Position numbers and translations under genes: made by a program. A DNA stretch of 64,000 bases, taken from assembly GCF_003391135.1 (NCBI RefSeq), contig NZ_CP031455.1, positions 248,001-312,000 on the forward strand. Reading direction: 5' to 3'. A model generated the notes under the pieces. That model did no database searches. It had not been told where the DNA came from and worked only from the letters and a program-made list of their open reading frames with translations. Within the stretch, counting starts at the first letter, position 1, and each line of letters opens with the position of its first letter. Shown piece by piece: positions 8,173 to 17,672 of the stretch. The DNA is from Streptoverticillium olivoreticuli subsp. olivoreticuli (GTDB lineage: Bacteria > Actinomycetota > Actinomycetes > Streptomycetales > Streptomycetaceae).

Positions 8173-8696
8173 GGAAACTCTGGATTCCGCTGGTCAGCGG
8201 CCTGTTGGCGACCGGCTGCGGAATCGGTACGGCCGGACCCGACAGGCTCGACGGTACGCCCGCGGAGGTGACGGCGATCCCCCGGCTGTACTGGGTCACC
8301 CACGACGGTCGGCTGCGCGCCTCCGTGGGGGCCGAGTACGCCAAGCAGCCCTCGGAGCCCTCCGCCGAGCAGGCGGTGCGGTCGCTGCTCGCCGGGCCGA
8401 CCGAGCTCGTACGTGCCACCAACCTGGATACGGCCCTGCCCGAGATGACGGCCGGGCAGCTCCCGGAAGTGACTGCTCAGGGGAAGGACAAGGGTCCGCT
8501 CACCCTCACACTGCCTCATGACGTGTCGCGGTTGTCGAAACTCGCGGTGGGCCAGCTGGTATGCACCGCCTGGAGCGCGGAGGCCGTACGGCGGGGGGAC
8601 ATCGCCCAGATCGAGGTGACGCTCAGCGGCGGTGGCCGGCGCAGCGGTCCGCACCGCTGCGCCGACTATCCCACCGCGCCGGGCCCGTCAGCCTGA
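8169..8696 (+). CDS. GerMN-like lipoprotein, two-component accessory
   Basis: 175 residues, GTG start. The lipobox LLATGC places the lipidated cysteine at 17. The mature part (YWVT-DGRL-ASV, then a RSLLAGPTE stretch and alternating strands) resembles the GerMN/sporulation-associated domain found in Streptomyces lipoproteins next to AfsQ/Cse-like systems. Coupled to the kinase by overlap, it probably modulates signal perception at the outer face of the membrane. Its last 9 bp overlap the 3' end of the convergent permease gene. Confidence 0.7.
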   Translation: MRKLWIPLVSGLLATGCGIGTAGPDRLDGTPAEVTAIPRLYWVTHDGRLRASVGAEYAKQPSEPSAEQAVRSLLAGPTELVRATNLDTALPEMTAGQLPEVTAQGKDKGPLTLTLPHDVSRLSKLAVGQLVCTAWSAEAVRRGDIAQIEVTLSGGGRRSGPHRCADYPTAPGPSA

Positions 8697-9890
8697 GCCT
8701 AGCGCCTCGGTCGGTGAGAGCCTCGAGGCCCGGACGGCCGGATAGAGACCGGCGGCCATGCCGATGACGACCGTGGCACCGAGCCCCCCTCCGAGCGCCC
8801 AGGCGGGTACCACCGCCGGCCAGCCCTGGACGGCCGCGAAGCCGAAGGTGGCGAGGGCGCCGAGCAGGGCACCGACCGCCCCGCCCAGCCCGGACAGCAG
8901 CAGGGCCTCGGTGAGGAACTGGATGCGGATCTGGCCGCGGGTCGCCCCCATGGAGCGGCGGAGGCCGATTTCCTGACGGCGTTCGAGTACCGAGATGACC
9001 ATGGTGTTGGCGACCCCGACCCCACCGACGAGCAGCGCCACCGCGCCCAGGCCCAGCATGAGGCCGGTCAGGGAGCCGGAGGCGGCCTCCTTCGCCGTGA
9101 GGGCGTCGGAGGGGCGGCTGACCTGGACGGTTTCGGGTGCCTGGGGGTTGACCGTGCGAGTGAGGACGGCGCGGACCGAGGCGACGGCCTCGTCGTTGGA
9201 GCGTTCGTAGAGCCGGGTCGGATGCCCGTCGAAACTCAGGCGCTTCTCTGCCGCCCCCCAGCCGACGAGGGCCGCCGTGTCGAGGTCCACGGCGAGTTCG
9301 AGGGGCCGCATCACCCCGATGACGGTGAAGCGGTCCTCACCGATCCAGACCAGTTCGCCGGGCGAGGCGCCCAGCCGCGTCGCAGCCGACGCGCCCAGGA
9401 CGACTGTGGGGTAGGCGGCGGTGGCGGAGGTGAACCAGCGGCCGTGCGCCATGCCGCCGCTGACCGCGCCCAGGAGGTCCGGGTCGGTCGCCATCACGTT
9501 GATCCCGCCGTTGCGTTCGGGCGGAACCAGCTCGTTTCGGCGGATCGTGGTGTCTTTGAGCAGCGCGATCGCACTGACCTTGTGCACGGGTCCGATCCTG
9601 GACACCATCGCCACCGCTTCCTTGGGCAGCTTCGGTGCCCCGTCGCCACCGTTCAGGGGCGCGCCCGCCTCGACGGTGAGCATGTCGGTGCCGAGGCGGT
9701 CGAGTTCGGCCATCAGGTCGGCCTTGCTGGAAGTGGAGATGCCGACGACGGCCACCATGGTGGCGATGCCGATCGCGATGCCCAGCGCCGACAGGAAGAC
9801 GCGCACCGGGCGGGTACGCAGCCCGACCGCGCCGACGCGCAGGACGTCACGCGGGCCGAGCCGGGCGGGGTGCAGCGAAACGTCACTCAC
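8688..9890 (-). CDS. MacB/FtsX-type ABC transporter permease (cassette 2)
   Basis: 400 residues, same build as the cassette 1 permease: a membrane segment near 30-52, a large outer domain, then three C-terminal segments with ALLVGGVGVANTM and LERRQEIGLRRSMGATR. The starts are also alike ([31 protein letters not shown]), so the two are clear paralogues. Its ATG overlaps the ATPase stop by 4 bp; its 3' end overlaps the convergent GerMN-like lipoprotein gene by 9 bp, leaving no room for a terminator between the two operons. Confidence 0.9.
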   Translation of the reverse strand: MSDVSLHPARLGPRDVLRVGAVGLRTRPVRVFLSALGIAIGIATMVAVVGISTSSKADLMAELDRLGTDMLTVEAGAPLNGGDGAPKLPKEAVAMVSRIGPVHKVSAIALLKDTTIRRNELVPPERNGGINVMATDPDLLGAVSGGMAHGRWFTSATAAYPTVVLGASAATRLGASPGELVWIGEDRFTVIGVMRPLELAVDLDTAALVGWGAAEKRLSFDGHPTRLYERSNDEAVASVRAVLTRTVNPQAPETVQVSRPSDALTAKEAASGSLTGLMLGLGAVALLVGGVGVANTMVISVLERRQEIGLRRSMGATRGQIRIQFLTEALLLSGLGGAVGALLGALATFGFAAVQGWPAVVPAWALGGGLGATVVIGMAAGLYPAVRASRLSPTEALGSG

Positions 9891-10576
9891 GCCGCGATCA
9901 CCGGTCCGCGGTCGTCGACGATCTCACCGTCGCGGACCCGCACTTGACGGGGCAGCGAGGCTGCGATCTCCTGGTCATGCGTGATGATCACGATGGTGGC
10001 CCCGTCGGCGTTCAGGTCACGCAGGACGCCCATCACGGACTCCCCGGACTTGGTGTCCAGTGCGCCGGTGGGCTCGTCGGCCAGGATCAGATCGGGCTCG
10101 CCGACCACCGCTCTGGCCACCGCCACCCGCTGCTTCTCGCCACCGGACAGTTCGTACGGCCGGTGCCGGGCACGGTGGCCGAGCCCGACGCGTTCCAGTG
10201 CGATCGCGGCCCGTTTCCGGCGCTCACGCTGTGGGAGTCCGGCGTAGAGCATGCCGTCGGCGACGTTGTCGAGGGCGCTGTGCCCCGGTGCCAGGTGGTA
10301 CTGCTGGAAGATGAAACCCAGGTGCCGCGCACGGAGTGCGGACAGCTGCTGGTCGTCGAGTACCCCCACGTCCTGCCCGGCCACCCGGATCGTGCCGGAG
10401 GTGGCGCGGTCCAGGGTGCCGATCAAGTTGAGCAGGGTGGACTTTCCCGATCCCGAGGGGCCGACGATGGCCGCCAGCTCACCGCGTCGCACCTGGAGAT
10501 CCACTCCGTGCAGGACGGTGAGGTCACCGTAGGACTTCACGACGTCGGACAGGCTGATGACCGGCTCGAGGGTCAT
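9887..10576 (-). CDS. MacB/LolD-type ABC transporter ATP-binding protein (cassette 2)
   Basis: 229 residues. Walker A GPSGSGKS is at 39-46, Q-loop FIFQQY, signature LSGGE (E instead of Q), Walker [13 protein letters not shown] and switch H in ITHDQE. It lacks the Ser/Asp/Gly-rich C-terminal tail of the cassette 1 ATPase. It is translationally coupled on both sides by 4-bp overlaps and should energise the permease at 8688-9890. Confidence 0.93.
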   Translation of the reverse strand: MTLEPVISLSDVVKSYGDLTVLHGVDLQVRRGELAAIVGPSGSGKSTLLNLIGTLDRATSGTIRVAGQDVGVLDDQQLSALRARHLGFIFQQYHLAPGHSALDNVADGMLYAGLPQRERRKRAAIALERVGLGHRARHRPYELSGGEKQRVAVARAVVGEPDLILADEPTGALDTKSGESVMGVLRDLNADGATIVIITHDQEIAASLPRQVRVRDGEIVDDRGPVIAA

Positions 10577-11658
10577 TTCGAGGGCACCTCCACCAGGGTG
10601 CCCTCGGTCAGGGCGGAGCCTGTGAGCTCGACCTTGCCGTCGGCGTAGGTACCGGGTGTGACCTGCACCGTCTTCTTGGCCGAGCCGGTGACGACCTGCA
10701 CGCCGTACCCGCCTTCGCTCAGTGCTACCAATGCTTCGACCGGCACGGTCAGCGCGTCCGTGGTCACCTGGTCGGCGAAAGCCACCGTGACCGGCAGTCG
10801 GTCCTGCACCGACGCCCCGACCGTACCGTCGAGGGTGATCTCGACCGTGGCCTTGGGCTTTCCCCCGGATGCCGCTCCGGACGGAGTGTCGGCGCCGCTC
10901 TCGGCCGCAGCCAGCGTGATCTTGGTGATCCGGCCCGGCTTCTCGCCGGCACCGGGAACGGAAACCTTCACTGCCGAGCCCTGCTTCAGCTTGGCGCGCA
11001 TCGCGTCCTCGACCTGCGCGGTGACGACCCGCTTGGCCGAGCTCAGGGTGAGCACCGGAGCATTGGCCTCGATCCTGTCGCCGGACTGTGCCTTGGCGTC
11101 GGCCACGCGAACCTGACCGGGCAGGAAGACCAGGTGCTCCGGCTTCACCACCCCGGTCTGCTCGACGCCCAGTCGTTTCTGCCAGCGCTTGACAGCGGCT
11201 TCTGTGCCGGCGTCGAACTTGCCCGCTCCGGAGACGCCGTCGTAGCCCAGCGCCCGCAGGTTCTCGGTGAGCTGGACGACGTCGATGCCGTCCACGCCCT
11301 TCTTCAACTCCCGGTACATCGGCACCTCGCCGTAGAAGAGCACCACCGGCACCCGGTCCACCTCGTACAGCGGCTGATTACGGCGGATCGTGTCACCGGC
11401 CTTCGGCGGCCGCGCGGTGACGGTGCCTGCGGCACCGGCCTTGAGATCTCGCTGCGAGGCATAGGTGAGGGTTCCGGAGAACGACGTGCTGGTGACGAGA
11501 TCGGACCTCGTCACCTTCGCGGTGGTCACCGGGGCGTTGTTCACAGCAGGCTTCCCGTCTCCACCAGTGCCGTACACGGCACAGGCGCCGCCCCCGGCGG
11601 CCAGCACCAGCATCGCCGATGCCACGCCCAGCACCGCCTTGCGCGGAGGTCTGGTCAT
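10573..11658 (-). CDS. Membrane-anchored adaptor with peptidoglycan-binding domain (cassette 2)
   Basis: 361 residues. A membrane anchor or uncleaved signal (about 8-28), a split lipoyl-type region, a PG_binding_1 domain (about 119-170, with [15 protein letters not shown]), barrel repeats and a C-terminal VPVEALVALSEGGYGVQVV segment follow each other in the same order as in cassettes 1 and 3. The start ATG overlaps the lipoprotein stop by 4 bp. The likely role is a wall-tethered MacA-like adaptor for the adjacent ATPase-permease pair. Confidence 0.85.
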   Translation of the reverse strand: MTRPPRKAVLGVASAMLVLAAGGGACAVYGTGGDGKPAVNNAPVTTAKVTRSDLVTSTSFSGTLTYASQRDLKAGAAGTVTARPPKAGDTIRRNQPLYEVDRVPVVLFYGEVPMYRELKKGVDGIDVVQLTENLRALGYDGVSGAGKFDAGTEAAVKRWQKRLGVEQTGVVKPEHLVFLPGQVRVADAKAQSGDRIEANAPVLTLSSAKRVVTAQVEDAMRAKLKQGSAVKVSVPGAGEKPGRITKITLAAAESGADTPSGAASGGKPKATVEITLDGTVGASVQDRLPVTVAFADQVTTDALTVPVEALVALSEGGYGVQVVTGSAKKTVQVTPGTYADGKVELTGSALTEGTLVEVPSK

Positions 11659-12260
11659 TCCTGCGCCCCGTCATTGCCGTATGCCTTCTGGCGGCAGACC
11701 GGATCGGCGGCCTTGAACTTGGGGTCTTCCAGCGCCTTGCCCGCGTCGTCGAACAGTGCGCCGCCGTCCTTGGGGTCGTTGACCTTGACGCCCTTGTCGC
11801 GCAGGCAGTCGGCGTACTCCTGGATCTTCTTCTTGCTCTCGGCCTGTGCCTTCGGGTCGGCAGCGAGCTTGTCATTTGCCTCAGCCCACTTGACCCGATC
11901 GGGCTCGCACGCCTTGTTGGCCTTGTGGCCCAGCTCGGAGACGCCGTTCTCGCCATCGGAATCGTAATACCCGGAATCCGCACTCGGCTTTTCCAGCCCC
12001 TGCCCGGGCTTGATGTCGGGCAGGTTGATCCCGTTCTTGCGCATGCAGGAAAGGTACGCATCCTCCAGCTTCTTCTGTGTCGCCTGGTCGGTGCCCGTGC
12101 GGGGCCGGTCCTTTTCGCTGCCCTTGGCCGGTGAGGACTGTGCGGTGGCCACACCGTCGTCGGAGGCGCCACCACCCCCGCAGGCGGTGACAACGCAGAT
12201 CATGGGAAGCACGGCAAGCACGCCCAGACGGGCCGCCCGGGGACGAGTGAGTTTCTGCAT
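11655..12260 (-). CDS. Cassette-associated lipoprotein with CMRxNG-type repeats (cassette 2)
   Basis: 201 residues from ATG 12260; an in-frame ATG at 12278 would add six residues and cannot be excluded. The signal peptide ends in VVTAC (lipidated Cys at about 27), followed by Gly/Ser-rich sequence. Motifs SCMRKNG and DCLRDKG, each followed by an acidic PD/DP stretch, match the lipoproteins of cassettes 1 and 3; this copy carries a longer Lys/Glu/Asp-rich spacer between them. Four mature cysteines are kept. Function unknown; conservation of position and motif implies an obligate partner of the adaptor or permease. Confidence 0.78.
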   Translation of the reverse strand: MQKLTRPRAARLGVLAVLPMICVVTACGGGGASDDGVATAQSSPAKGSEKDRPRTGTDQATQKKLEDAYLSCMRKNGINLPDIKPGQGLEKPSADSGYYDSDGENGVSELGHKANKACEPDRVKWAEANDKLAADPKAQAESKKKIQEYADCLRDKGVKVNDPKDGGALFDDAGKALEDPKFKAADPVCRQKAYGNDGAQE

Positions 12261-12296
12261 GCCCTGCAGCCTGGCCATCGCAGATCATGACGACCG

Positions 12297-12413
12297 CATC
12301 GGTACTTCATGGCCGTGTAACAGCCCCGCCGCTCCCACCGGCAGAGGAGAACGGGCCTCGGCGCTCAAACCGGCCTCGGTACGCGGTTGTTACACGGCCA
12401 TGAAGTACCGATG
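12297..12413. repeat. Perfect 26-bp inverted repeat, 65-bp spacer
   Basis: Arms at 12297-12322 and 12388-12413 are exact reverse complements over 26 bp; complementarity stops at once on both sides. The spacer is GC-rich. The repeat fills the gap between the divergent cassette 2 lipoprotein (starts 12260) and the secreted hydrolase (starts 12484), so it sits in the promoter region of both. Arms this long and exact exceed a normal operator; a short non-autonomous mobile element or a transcript-level hairpin is possible. Confidence 0.85.
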
Positions 12414-12483
12414 AGGTTCTCGCGATGTGGCGGCGACAGCGTGTGGCCACCGATACTCCCCCGTGTCCGAAAGGCAGGTTCCC

Positions 12484-14235
12484 ATGTCCGTTGCCGCTCT
12501 GCGCTCACTCCGGTCGGTCCTTGCGTTCCTGAGCGTCACAGCTGTCCTCGGCACCGCCGCGCCGGCCCAGGCGGGCCAGGCAGGTCCTACGGCGCCGGGC
12601 CCGGGACGGCCTGGTGCCGACCAGCGCCACCCCGTCGCACGGGACAGTTACGACCTGGGGCCGACCGCCTTCGAAGGCGACGTCAAGGCCGAGATCCAAG
12701 GGGTCGCGTATTACCCCGAAGGCGCGCCGGGCAGGAAGTTTCCCGTCATCGTCATGCTGCACGGCGGTCACGACACCTGTGCGACGGGAGAGGAGTCCTC
12801 GGTGGCCTGGCCCTGTCCGACGGGTGCACAGCCGCTCCCCAGCCACCGCGGCTACGACTATCTGGGCAGGGAACTGGCCGCGCGCGGCAATGTGGTGGTG
12901 TCGATCGGGATCAACGGTTTGACGGCCACCGGGGCGGCCGAGGTACTTGGCGGAAAGATGATCAATCAACATCTCGCGCTGTGGCGCAAGTGGCAGACCC
13001 CAAGTGGCGATCGCGCCTTCGCCCGTGCCGCTGACCTGAAGCGCATCGGGCTGTTCGGCCATTCCCAGGGCGGCGAGGCGGTTGCCCTGGCAATGGCGGG
13101 AAGCTCGGACATCGAGCAGATCAAGGCGCCCGTCAAGGCTCTCTTCCTGATGGCGCCGGGATCCATGGGGGAACCTGCCGCGGTCGAACAGCCCATGGCA
13201 GTGATGCTGCCCACCTGCGACGGCGATCTCAAAGACCTGAACGGGATGCGGCCCTTCGACAAGAGCCGCTACCGGTCCGGCCCCGGGCCGAAGTACGTGT
13301 TCACCGTGCCGGGCGGCAATCACAACTTCTTCAACACCACGTGGTCCCCCAGCAGCCGGCTCCCCGGGGCCAAGGACGACGCGTCCATCGCCGAGCCGGG
13401 ATCCGGCTGCGAGCCCGGGGCGGCGATCCGGCTCAGCGAGAACCGCCAGCGCGAAATCGCCGGCCAATACGTCGGCGCCTTCTTCGAACGGCATCTCAAG
13501 GCCGACAGGAGCCAGGACGCGATACTCACCGGCGCGGCCCCGGTCCACGCCCCCGCAGGCGATGTCCAGGTCACGTACCAGGCGCCGGAAGCGCAACGGC
13601 GCGACATCAACAGGTTCTCCGGCCGACGGAGCCTGGCGGACAACCAGTTCGGCGGCGGAGTGGGGGTGACCGGCGGGCTGGACGCCGAAATGTGTGTGCA
13701 GCCCCGATTCGAGGACATCGACCAGGAGGAGCCGGACCCGTCGAAGTGGCCGAGCTGCCTGGCCGGAGGGCACGACGCGGCGTACGACGTCCATTACGGT
13801 CACACCATGCCGGTGCTGGGCGGAGGCCCCGCCATGCTGAAGGCCGCGTGGGACAAGCGCGGGGGAACGCTGTGCAATGACATACCGCCGAAGTTCCGCG
13901 ACTTCAGCGCCTACCCGACGCTGCGGCTGCGCGCCGCCGTCGACCCCAGCGACCCGCGCAATCCCGCAGAAGGGAAGCAGGACTTCTCCCTGCGCCTGAT
14001 CGACACCAAGGGCCGCAGCGCCTCGGTGTCCGTCGCGCGGTACGGCCATGCCGTTGACGCCCCCTGGACCAGCACGGACCCGGAGGGCCTGAAGCTCTTC
14101 ATGCTCAATGACATCCGTGTCCCGCTGGATCAGTTCAAGGGTGTGGACACGAAGAACATCGCGCAGGTCCGGATCGACTTCAACCGCACCGACCGGGGTC
14201 ATGTGGCCCTGGCGGACCTCCGGCTCGCACCCTGA
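12484..14235 (+). CDS. Secreted alpha/beta hydrolase
   Basis: 583 residues from ATG 12484; an upstream in-frame ATG at 12427 would put a non-signal sequence first. A Sec signal peptide (about 1-31, ending TAAPAQA) precedes the hydrolase domain. The oxyanion-hole motif MLHGGHD, nucleophile elbow GHSQGGEA and a late PGGNHNFF histidine motif give a complete catalytic set. A C-terminal beta-rich region of about 200 residues, rich in Asp/Pro/Arg, follows. An extracellular esterase or lipase/cutinase-like role is likely; the substrate is unknown. Confidence 0.8.
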   Translation: MSVAALRSLRSVLAFLSVTAVLGTAAPAQAGQAGPTAPGPGRPGADQRHPVARDSYDLGPTAFEGDVKAEIQGVAYYPEGAPGRKFPVIVMLHGGHDTCATGEESSVAWPCPTGAQPLPSHRGYDYLGRELAARGNVVVSIGINGLTATGAAEVLGGKMINQHLALWRKWQTPSGDRAFARAADLKRIGLFGHSQGGEAVALAMAGSSDIEQIKAPVKALFLMAPGSMGEPAAVEQPMAVMLPTCDGDLKDLNGMRPFDKSRYRSGPGPKYVFTVPGGNHNFFNTTWSPSSRLPGAKDDASIAEPGSGCEPGAAIRLSENRQREIAGQYVGAFFERHLKADRSQDAILTGAAPVHAPAGDVQVTYQAPEAQRRDINRFSGRRSLADNQFGGGVGVTGGLDAEMCVQPRFEDIDQEEPDPSKWPSCLAGGHDAAYDVHYGHTMPVLGGGPAMLKAAWDKRGGTLCNDIPPKFRDFSAYPTLRLRAAVDPSDPRNPAEGKQDFSLRLIDTKGRSASVSVARYGHAVDAPWTSTDPEGLKLFMLNDIRVPLDQFKGVDTKNIAQVRIDFNRTDRGHVALADLRLAP

Positions 14236-14430
14236 GCGAATCGCGCCGGGCTCCGGCGGCGAACGGTGGCGGACGACCCGGTGCTCGCGGAGCGTGAAGG
14301 GAAGCTGTGGCCGCTGTTAAGAAATCCTCGATGGACCGGGCGGCCCGATGTAGGGAAGGCTTCCTACCTGGGATCGGGAAGCCTGAGGCTCCCGGGAAGT
14401 CACAGCACTTTGAGGCACGGGAGCCGCCGC

Positions 14431-15459
14431 GTGAAGGCACTGGTCAAGCACAAGTCCGAGCCCGGCCTGTGGCTCATGGACGTACCGGAGCCGGCCATCG
14501 GCCCGACAGACGTCCTGATCAAGGTGCTGCGCACCGGCATCTGCGGCACGGACCTCCACATCCGGGCCTGGGACGGCTGGGCCCAGCAGACCATCAACAC
14601 TCCCCTGACTCTCGGCCACGAGTTCGTCGGCGAGGTCGCGCAGATCGGCCGCGACGTCACCGGCATCAAGGAAGGCGACCTGGTCAGCGGCGAGGGCCAC
14701 CTGGTGTGCGGGACGTGCCGCAACTGTCTGGCCGGCCGCCGCCACCTGTGCCGCGCCACGGTCGGTCTCGGCGTCGGGCGGGACGGCGCGTTCGCCGAGT
14801 ACGTGGCGCTGCCCGCCACCAATGTGTGGGTGCACCGGATCCCCGTCGACCTCGACGTCGCCGCCGTGTTCGATCCGTTCGGCAACGCCGTACACACCGC
14901 CCTGTCCTTCCCGCTGGTCGGCGAGGACGTACTGATCACCGGCGCCGGTCCCATCGGGATCATGGCCGCGACCGTCGCGCGGCACGCGGGCGCCCGCAAG
15001 GTGATGATCACCGACGTCAGCGAGGCGCGCCTGGAGCTGGCCCGGAAGGTCGGCGTCAGCCTCGCCCTCAATGTCGCCGAGACCCCGATCGCCGAAGGCC
15101 AGCGCCTCCTGGGGCTGCGCGAGGGCTTCGACATCGGCCTGGAGATGTCCGGCCGGCCGGAGGCGATGCGCGACATGATCGCCAACATGACGCACGGCGG
15201 CCGCATCGCGATGCTCGGCCTGCCCACCCAGGAGTTCCCCGTCGACTGGTCCCGGATCGTCACCTCGATGATCACGATCAAGGGCATCTACGGCCGGGAG
15301 ATGTTCGAGACCTGGTACGCGATGTCCGTGCTGCTTGAAGGCGGTCTCGACCTCGCTCCGGTGATCACCGGCCGGTACGCGCACCAGGACTTCGAGGCCG
15401 CCTTCGAGGACGCCGCGAGCGGCCTCGGCGGCAAGGTCATCCTCGACTGGACCTCCTGA
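14431..15459 (+). CDS. tdh: L-threonine 3-dehydrogenase
   Basis: 342 residues, the normal family length, with GTG at 14431 and GGGAG about 8 nt upstream. It is a zinc medium-chain dehydrogenase. Catalytic zinc ligands are C38 (GICGTD) and H63-E64 (GHEFVGEV); the structural zinc tetrad is C93, C96, C99 and C107. The Rossmann motif is GAGPIGIMA. It oxidises threonine to 2-amino-3-ketobutyrate with NAD. The next gene, 47 bp downstream, encodes the ligase that splits this unstable product, so the pair forms the threonine-to-glycine route. Confidence 0.93.
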   Translation: MKALVKHKSEPGLWLMDVPEPAIGPTDVLIKVLRTGICGTDLHIRAWDGWAQQTINTPLTLGHEFVGEVAQIGRDVTGIKEGDLVSGEGHLVCGTCRNCLAGRRHLCRATVGLGVGRDGAFAEYVALPATNVWVHRIPVDLDVAAVFDPFGNAVHTALSFPLVGEDVLITGAGPIGIMAATVARHAGARKVMITDVSEARLELARKVGVSLALNVAETPIAEGQRLLGLREGFDIGLEMSGRPEAMRDMIANMTHGGRIAMLGLPTQEFPVDWSRIVTSMITIKGIYGREMFETWYAMSVLLEGGLDLAPVITGRYAHQDFEAAFEDAASGLGGKVILDWTS

Positions 15460-15506
15460 GCCTCACCCCCGTCCGCTCCTCCCACGTTTTCTGGAGACAA
15501 TCCTTC

Positions 15507-16700
15507 ATGTTCGACTCCGTTCGCGATGAGCTGCGCAGCACCCTCGACGAGATCCGTGCCGCGGGGCTGCACAAGCCCGAGCGCGTGATCGGCACCCCGC
15601 AGTCCGCCTCCGTCGCGGTCACCGCGGGCGGCCGCCCCGGCGAGGTCCTCAACTTCTGCGCCAACAACTACCTGGGGCTCGCCGACCACCCCGAGATCGT
15701 CGCCGCCGCCCACGAGGCGCTCGACCGCTGGGGCTACGGACTCGCCTCGGTCCGCTTCATCTGCGGCACCCAGGAGGTCCACAAGGAGCTGGAGCAGCGC
15801 ATCTCCGACTTCCTCGGCCAGGAGGACACGATCCTCTACTCCTCCTGCTTCGACGCCAACGGAGGCGTCTTCGAGACGCTGCTCGGGGCGGAGGACGCGG
15901 TCATCTCCGATGCCCTCAACCACGCCTCCATCATCGACGGCATCCGGCTCTCCAAGGCCCGCCGATTCCGCTACGCCAACCGCGACATGGCGGACCTGGA
16001 GCAGCAGCTGAAGGATGCGGACGGGGCTCGCCGCAAGCTCATCGTCACCGACGGCGTCTTCTCCATGGACGGCTATGTCGCCCCGCTGCGGGAGATCTGC
16101 GACCTGGCCGAGCGCTACGGCGCCATGGTGATGGTCGACGACTCGCACGCCGTCGGCTTCGTCGGCCCCGGCGGCCGGGGCACCCCCGAGCTGCACGGCG
16201 TGATGGACCGCGTCGACATCATCACCGGCACCCTCGGCAAGGCGCTCGGCGGCGCCTCCGGCGGCTATGTCGCCGCCCGCGCCGAGATCGTCGCCCTGCT
16301 GCGCCAGCGCTCGCGCCCCTACCTCTTCTCCAACTCGCTCGCCCCGGTGATCGCGGCATCCTCGCTGAAGGTGCTCGACCTCCTGGAGTCGGCGGGAGAC
16401 CTGCGCGAACGTCTCAACGCCAACACCGCGCTGTTCCGCACCCGGATGACCGAGGAGGGCTTCGACGTGCTCCCCGGCGACCACGCCATCGCGCCGGTGA
16501 TGATCGGTGACGCGGCGGAGGCGGCGCGCCTGGCGGAGCTGCTGCTGGAGCGCGGCGTGTACGTCATCGGCTTCTCCTACCCGGTGGTCCCGCAGGGCCA
16601 GGCCCGGATCCGCGTACAGCTGTCGGCGGCGCACTCGACCGAGGACGTCAACCGCGCGGTCGACGCGTTCGTCGACGCGAGGGCCGCCATGCGAAACTGA
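15507..16700 (+). CDS. kbl: Glycine C-acetyltransferase (2-amino-3-ketobutyrate CoA ligase)
   Basis: 397 residues. It is a PLP-dependent alpha-oxoamine synthase with the PLP lysine K245 in [10 protein letters not shown], the DDSHAVG motif (211-217) and SVRFICGTQ near 81-89. It cleaves 2-amino-3-ketobutyrate with CoA to glycine and acetyl-CoA. It directly follows tdh, the standard bacterial arrangement. Related enzymes (8-amino-7-oxononanoate synthase, 5-aminolevulinate synthase) are less likely given this partner. Confidence 0.94.
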   Translation: MFDSVRDELRSTLDEIRAAGLHKPERVIGTPQSASVAVTAGGRPGEVLNFCANNYLGLADHPEIVAAAHEALDRWGYGLASVRFICGTQEVHKELEQRISDFLGQEDTILYSSCFDANGGVFETLLGAEDAVISDALNHASIIDGIRLSKARRFRYANRDMADLEQQLKDADGARRKLIVTDGVFSMDGYVAPLREICDLAERYGAMVMVDDSHAVGFVGPGGRGTPELHGVMDRVDIITGTLGKALGGASGGYVAARAEIVALLRQRSRPYLFSNSLAPVIAASSLKVLDLLESAGDLRERLNANTALFRTRMTEEGFDVLPGDHAIAPVMIGDAAEAARLAELLLERGVYVIGFSYPVVPQGQARIRVQLSAAHSTEDVNRAVDAFVDARAAMRN

Positions 16701-16704
16701 GGCC

Positions 16705-17613
16705 ATGATCGAAGCACGGCGGCTGCACATCCTGCGTGCGGTGGCTGACCACCGCACCGTCACGGCCGCGGCCGCCGCGCTTCATCTCACGCCTTCGGCG
16801 GTCTCCCAGCAGTTGGCCGCCCTCGAGCAGGAGACCGGCCACCGCCTGGTGGAGCGCAGCGCCCGCGGCACGCAGCTGACCGCCGCGGGCGAGATCCTGC
16901 TCACCCACGCCAACGCCGTGCTGGCACATCTGGAACGGGCCGAGTCGGAGCTGGCCGCGTACGGCGCGGGCGAGGCGGGCACGGTGACCGTCGCGGCCTT
17001 CGCGACCGGCATCACGCAGGTCGTCTCGCCCGCGATCACGGAGCTCGCCGCCTCCTCGCCCGGCATCCGGGTCCGCGTCCGGGACGCCGAGGGTGATGCC
17101 AGCCTGATGATGGTCCTCGACCGGCAGGTGGACGTGGCGGTGGCCGTCGAGTACCGGGGCGCCCCGGGCAAGGACGACCCGCGGTTGACCCGGGTTCCCC
17201 TCTACGCCGAGCCGTTCGACGCCGTGCTCCCGGTCGGCCACCGGCTCACCGGCTCACCGCGTGTGGCGGTGGCCGACCTCGTCAAGGACCCGTGGATCGG
17301 CCCGTACCCGGGCAACCCCTGTCACGACGTGGTGATGCTGGCCTGCGAGTACGCCGGCTTCGAACCCTCTCTGGAGCATTCTTCCGACGACTTCCGCGCC
17401 GTCGTCGCCCTCGCCTCCGCCGCGGCGGGGGTAGCGCTCGTCCCCCGCTCGGCGCTGCGCGGGATGGACCTCACGGGCGTGGTGGTCCGCCCGGTCGACG
17501 GTACGGCCCCGACCCGCCGTGTCTTCGCGGCGGTACGCCGCGGCGCCGAGGCCCACCCGCTGCTCCGGCCTGTGCTGGCCGCTCTCGCGAAGGCGGCCGT
17601 CCCGCAGAAGTGA
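16705..17613 (+). CDS. LysR-family transcriptional regulator
   Basis: 302 residues. The N-terminal winged helix (about 2-62, with TVTAAAAALHLTPSAVSQQLAALE) and the LysR substrate-binding fold (about 90-295) are complete. The ATG lies 4 bp after the kbl stop, so it is cotranscribed with tdh-kbl. This is unusual for LysR genes, which tend to be divergent, and suggests feedback from the threonine-degradation operon. Its inducer is unknown. Confidence 0.9.
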   Translation: MIEARRLHILRAVADHRTVTAAAAALHLTPSAVSQQLAALEQETGHRLVERSARGTQLTAAGEILLTHANAVLAHLERAESELAAYGAGEAGTVTVAAFATGITQVVSPAITELAASSPGIRVRVRDAEGDASLMMVLDRQVDVAVAVEYRGAPGKDDPRLTRVPLYAEPFDAVLPVGHRLTGSPRVAVADLVKDPWIGPYPGNPCHDVVMLACEYAGFEPSLEHSSDDFRAVVALASAAAGVALVPRSALRGMDLTGVVVRPVDGTAPTRRVFAAVRRGAEAHPLLRPVLAALAKAAVPQK

Positions 17614-17657
17614 GGTCCGGTCCGATGCGCCCGAGGGCGGCTCCTGCTGACCGGACC
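17614..17657. terminator. Terminator hairpin after tdh-kbl-lysR
   Basis: Nine-bp arms at 17614-17622 and 17649-17657 lie directly after the LysR stop codon and before the convergent solute-binding protein gene that ends at 17673. The 26-nt loop makes it a moderate candidate. Confidence 0.5.
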
Positions 17658-17672
17658 GGAGAAAGGAGCGGG

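Noticed and set aside
14236..14430. Possible riboswitch before the threonine dehydrogenase gene
   Set aside because: Only short, imperfect GGAAG/CTTCC repeats seen; no known aptamer fold could be drawn.
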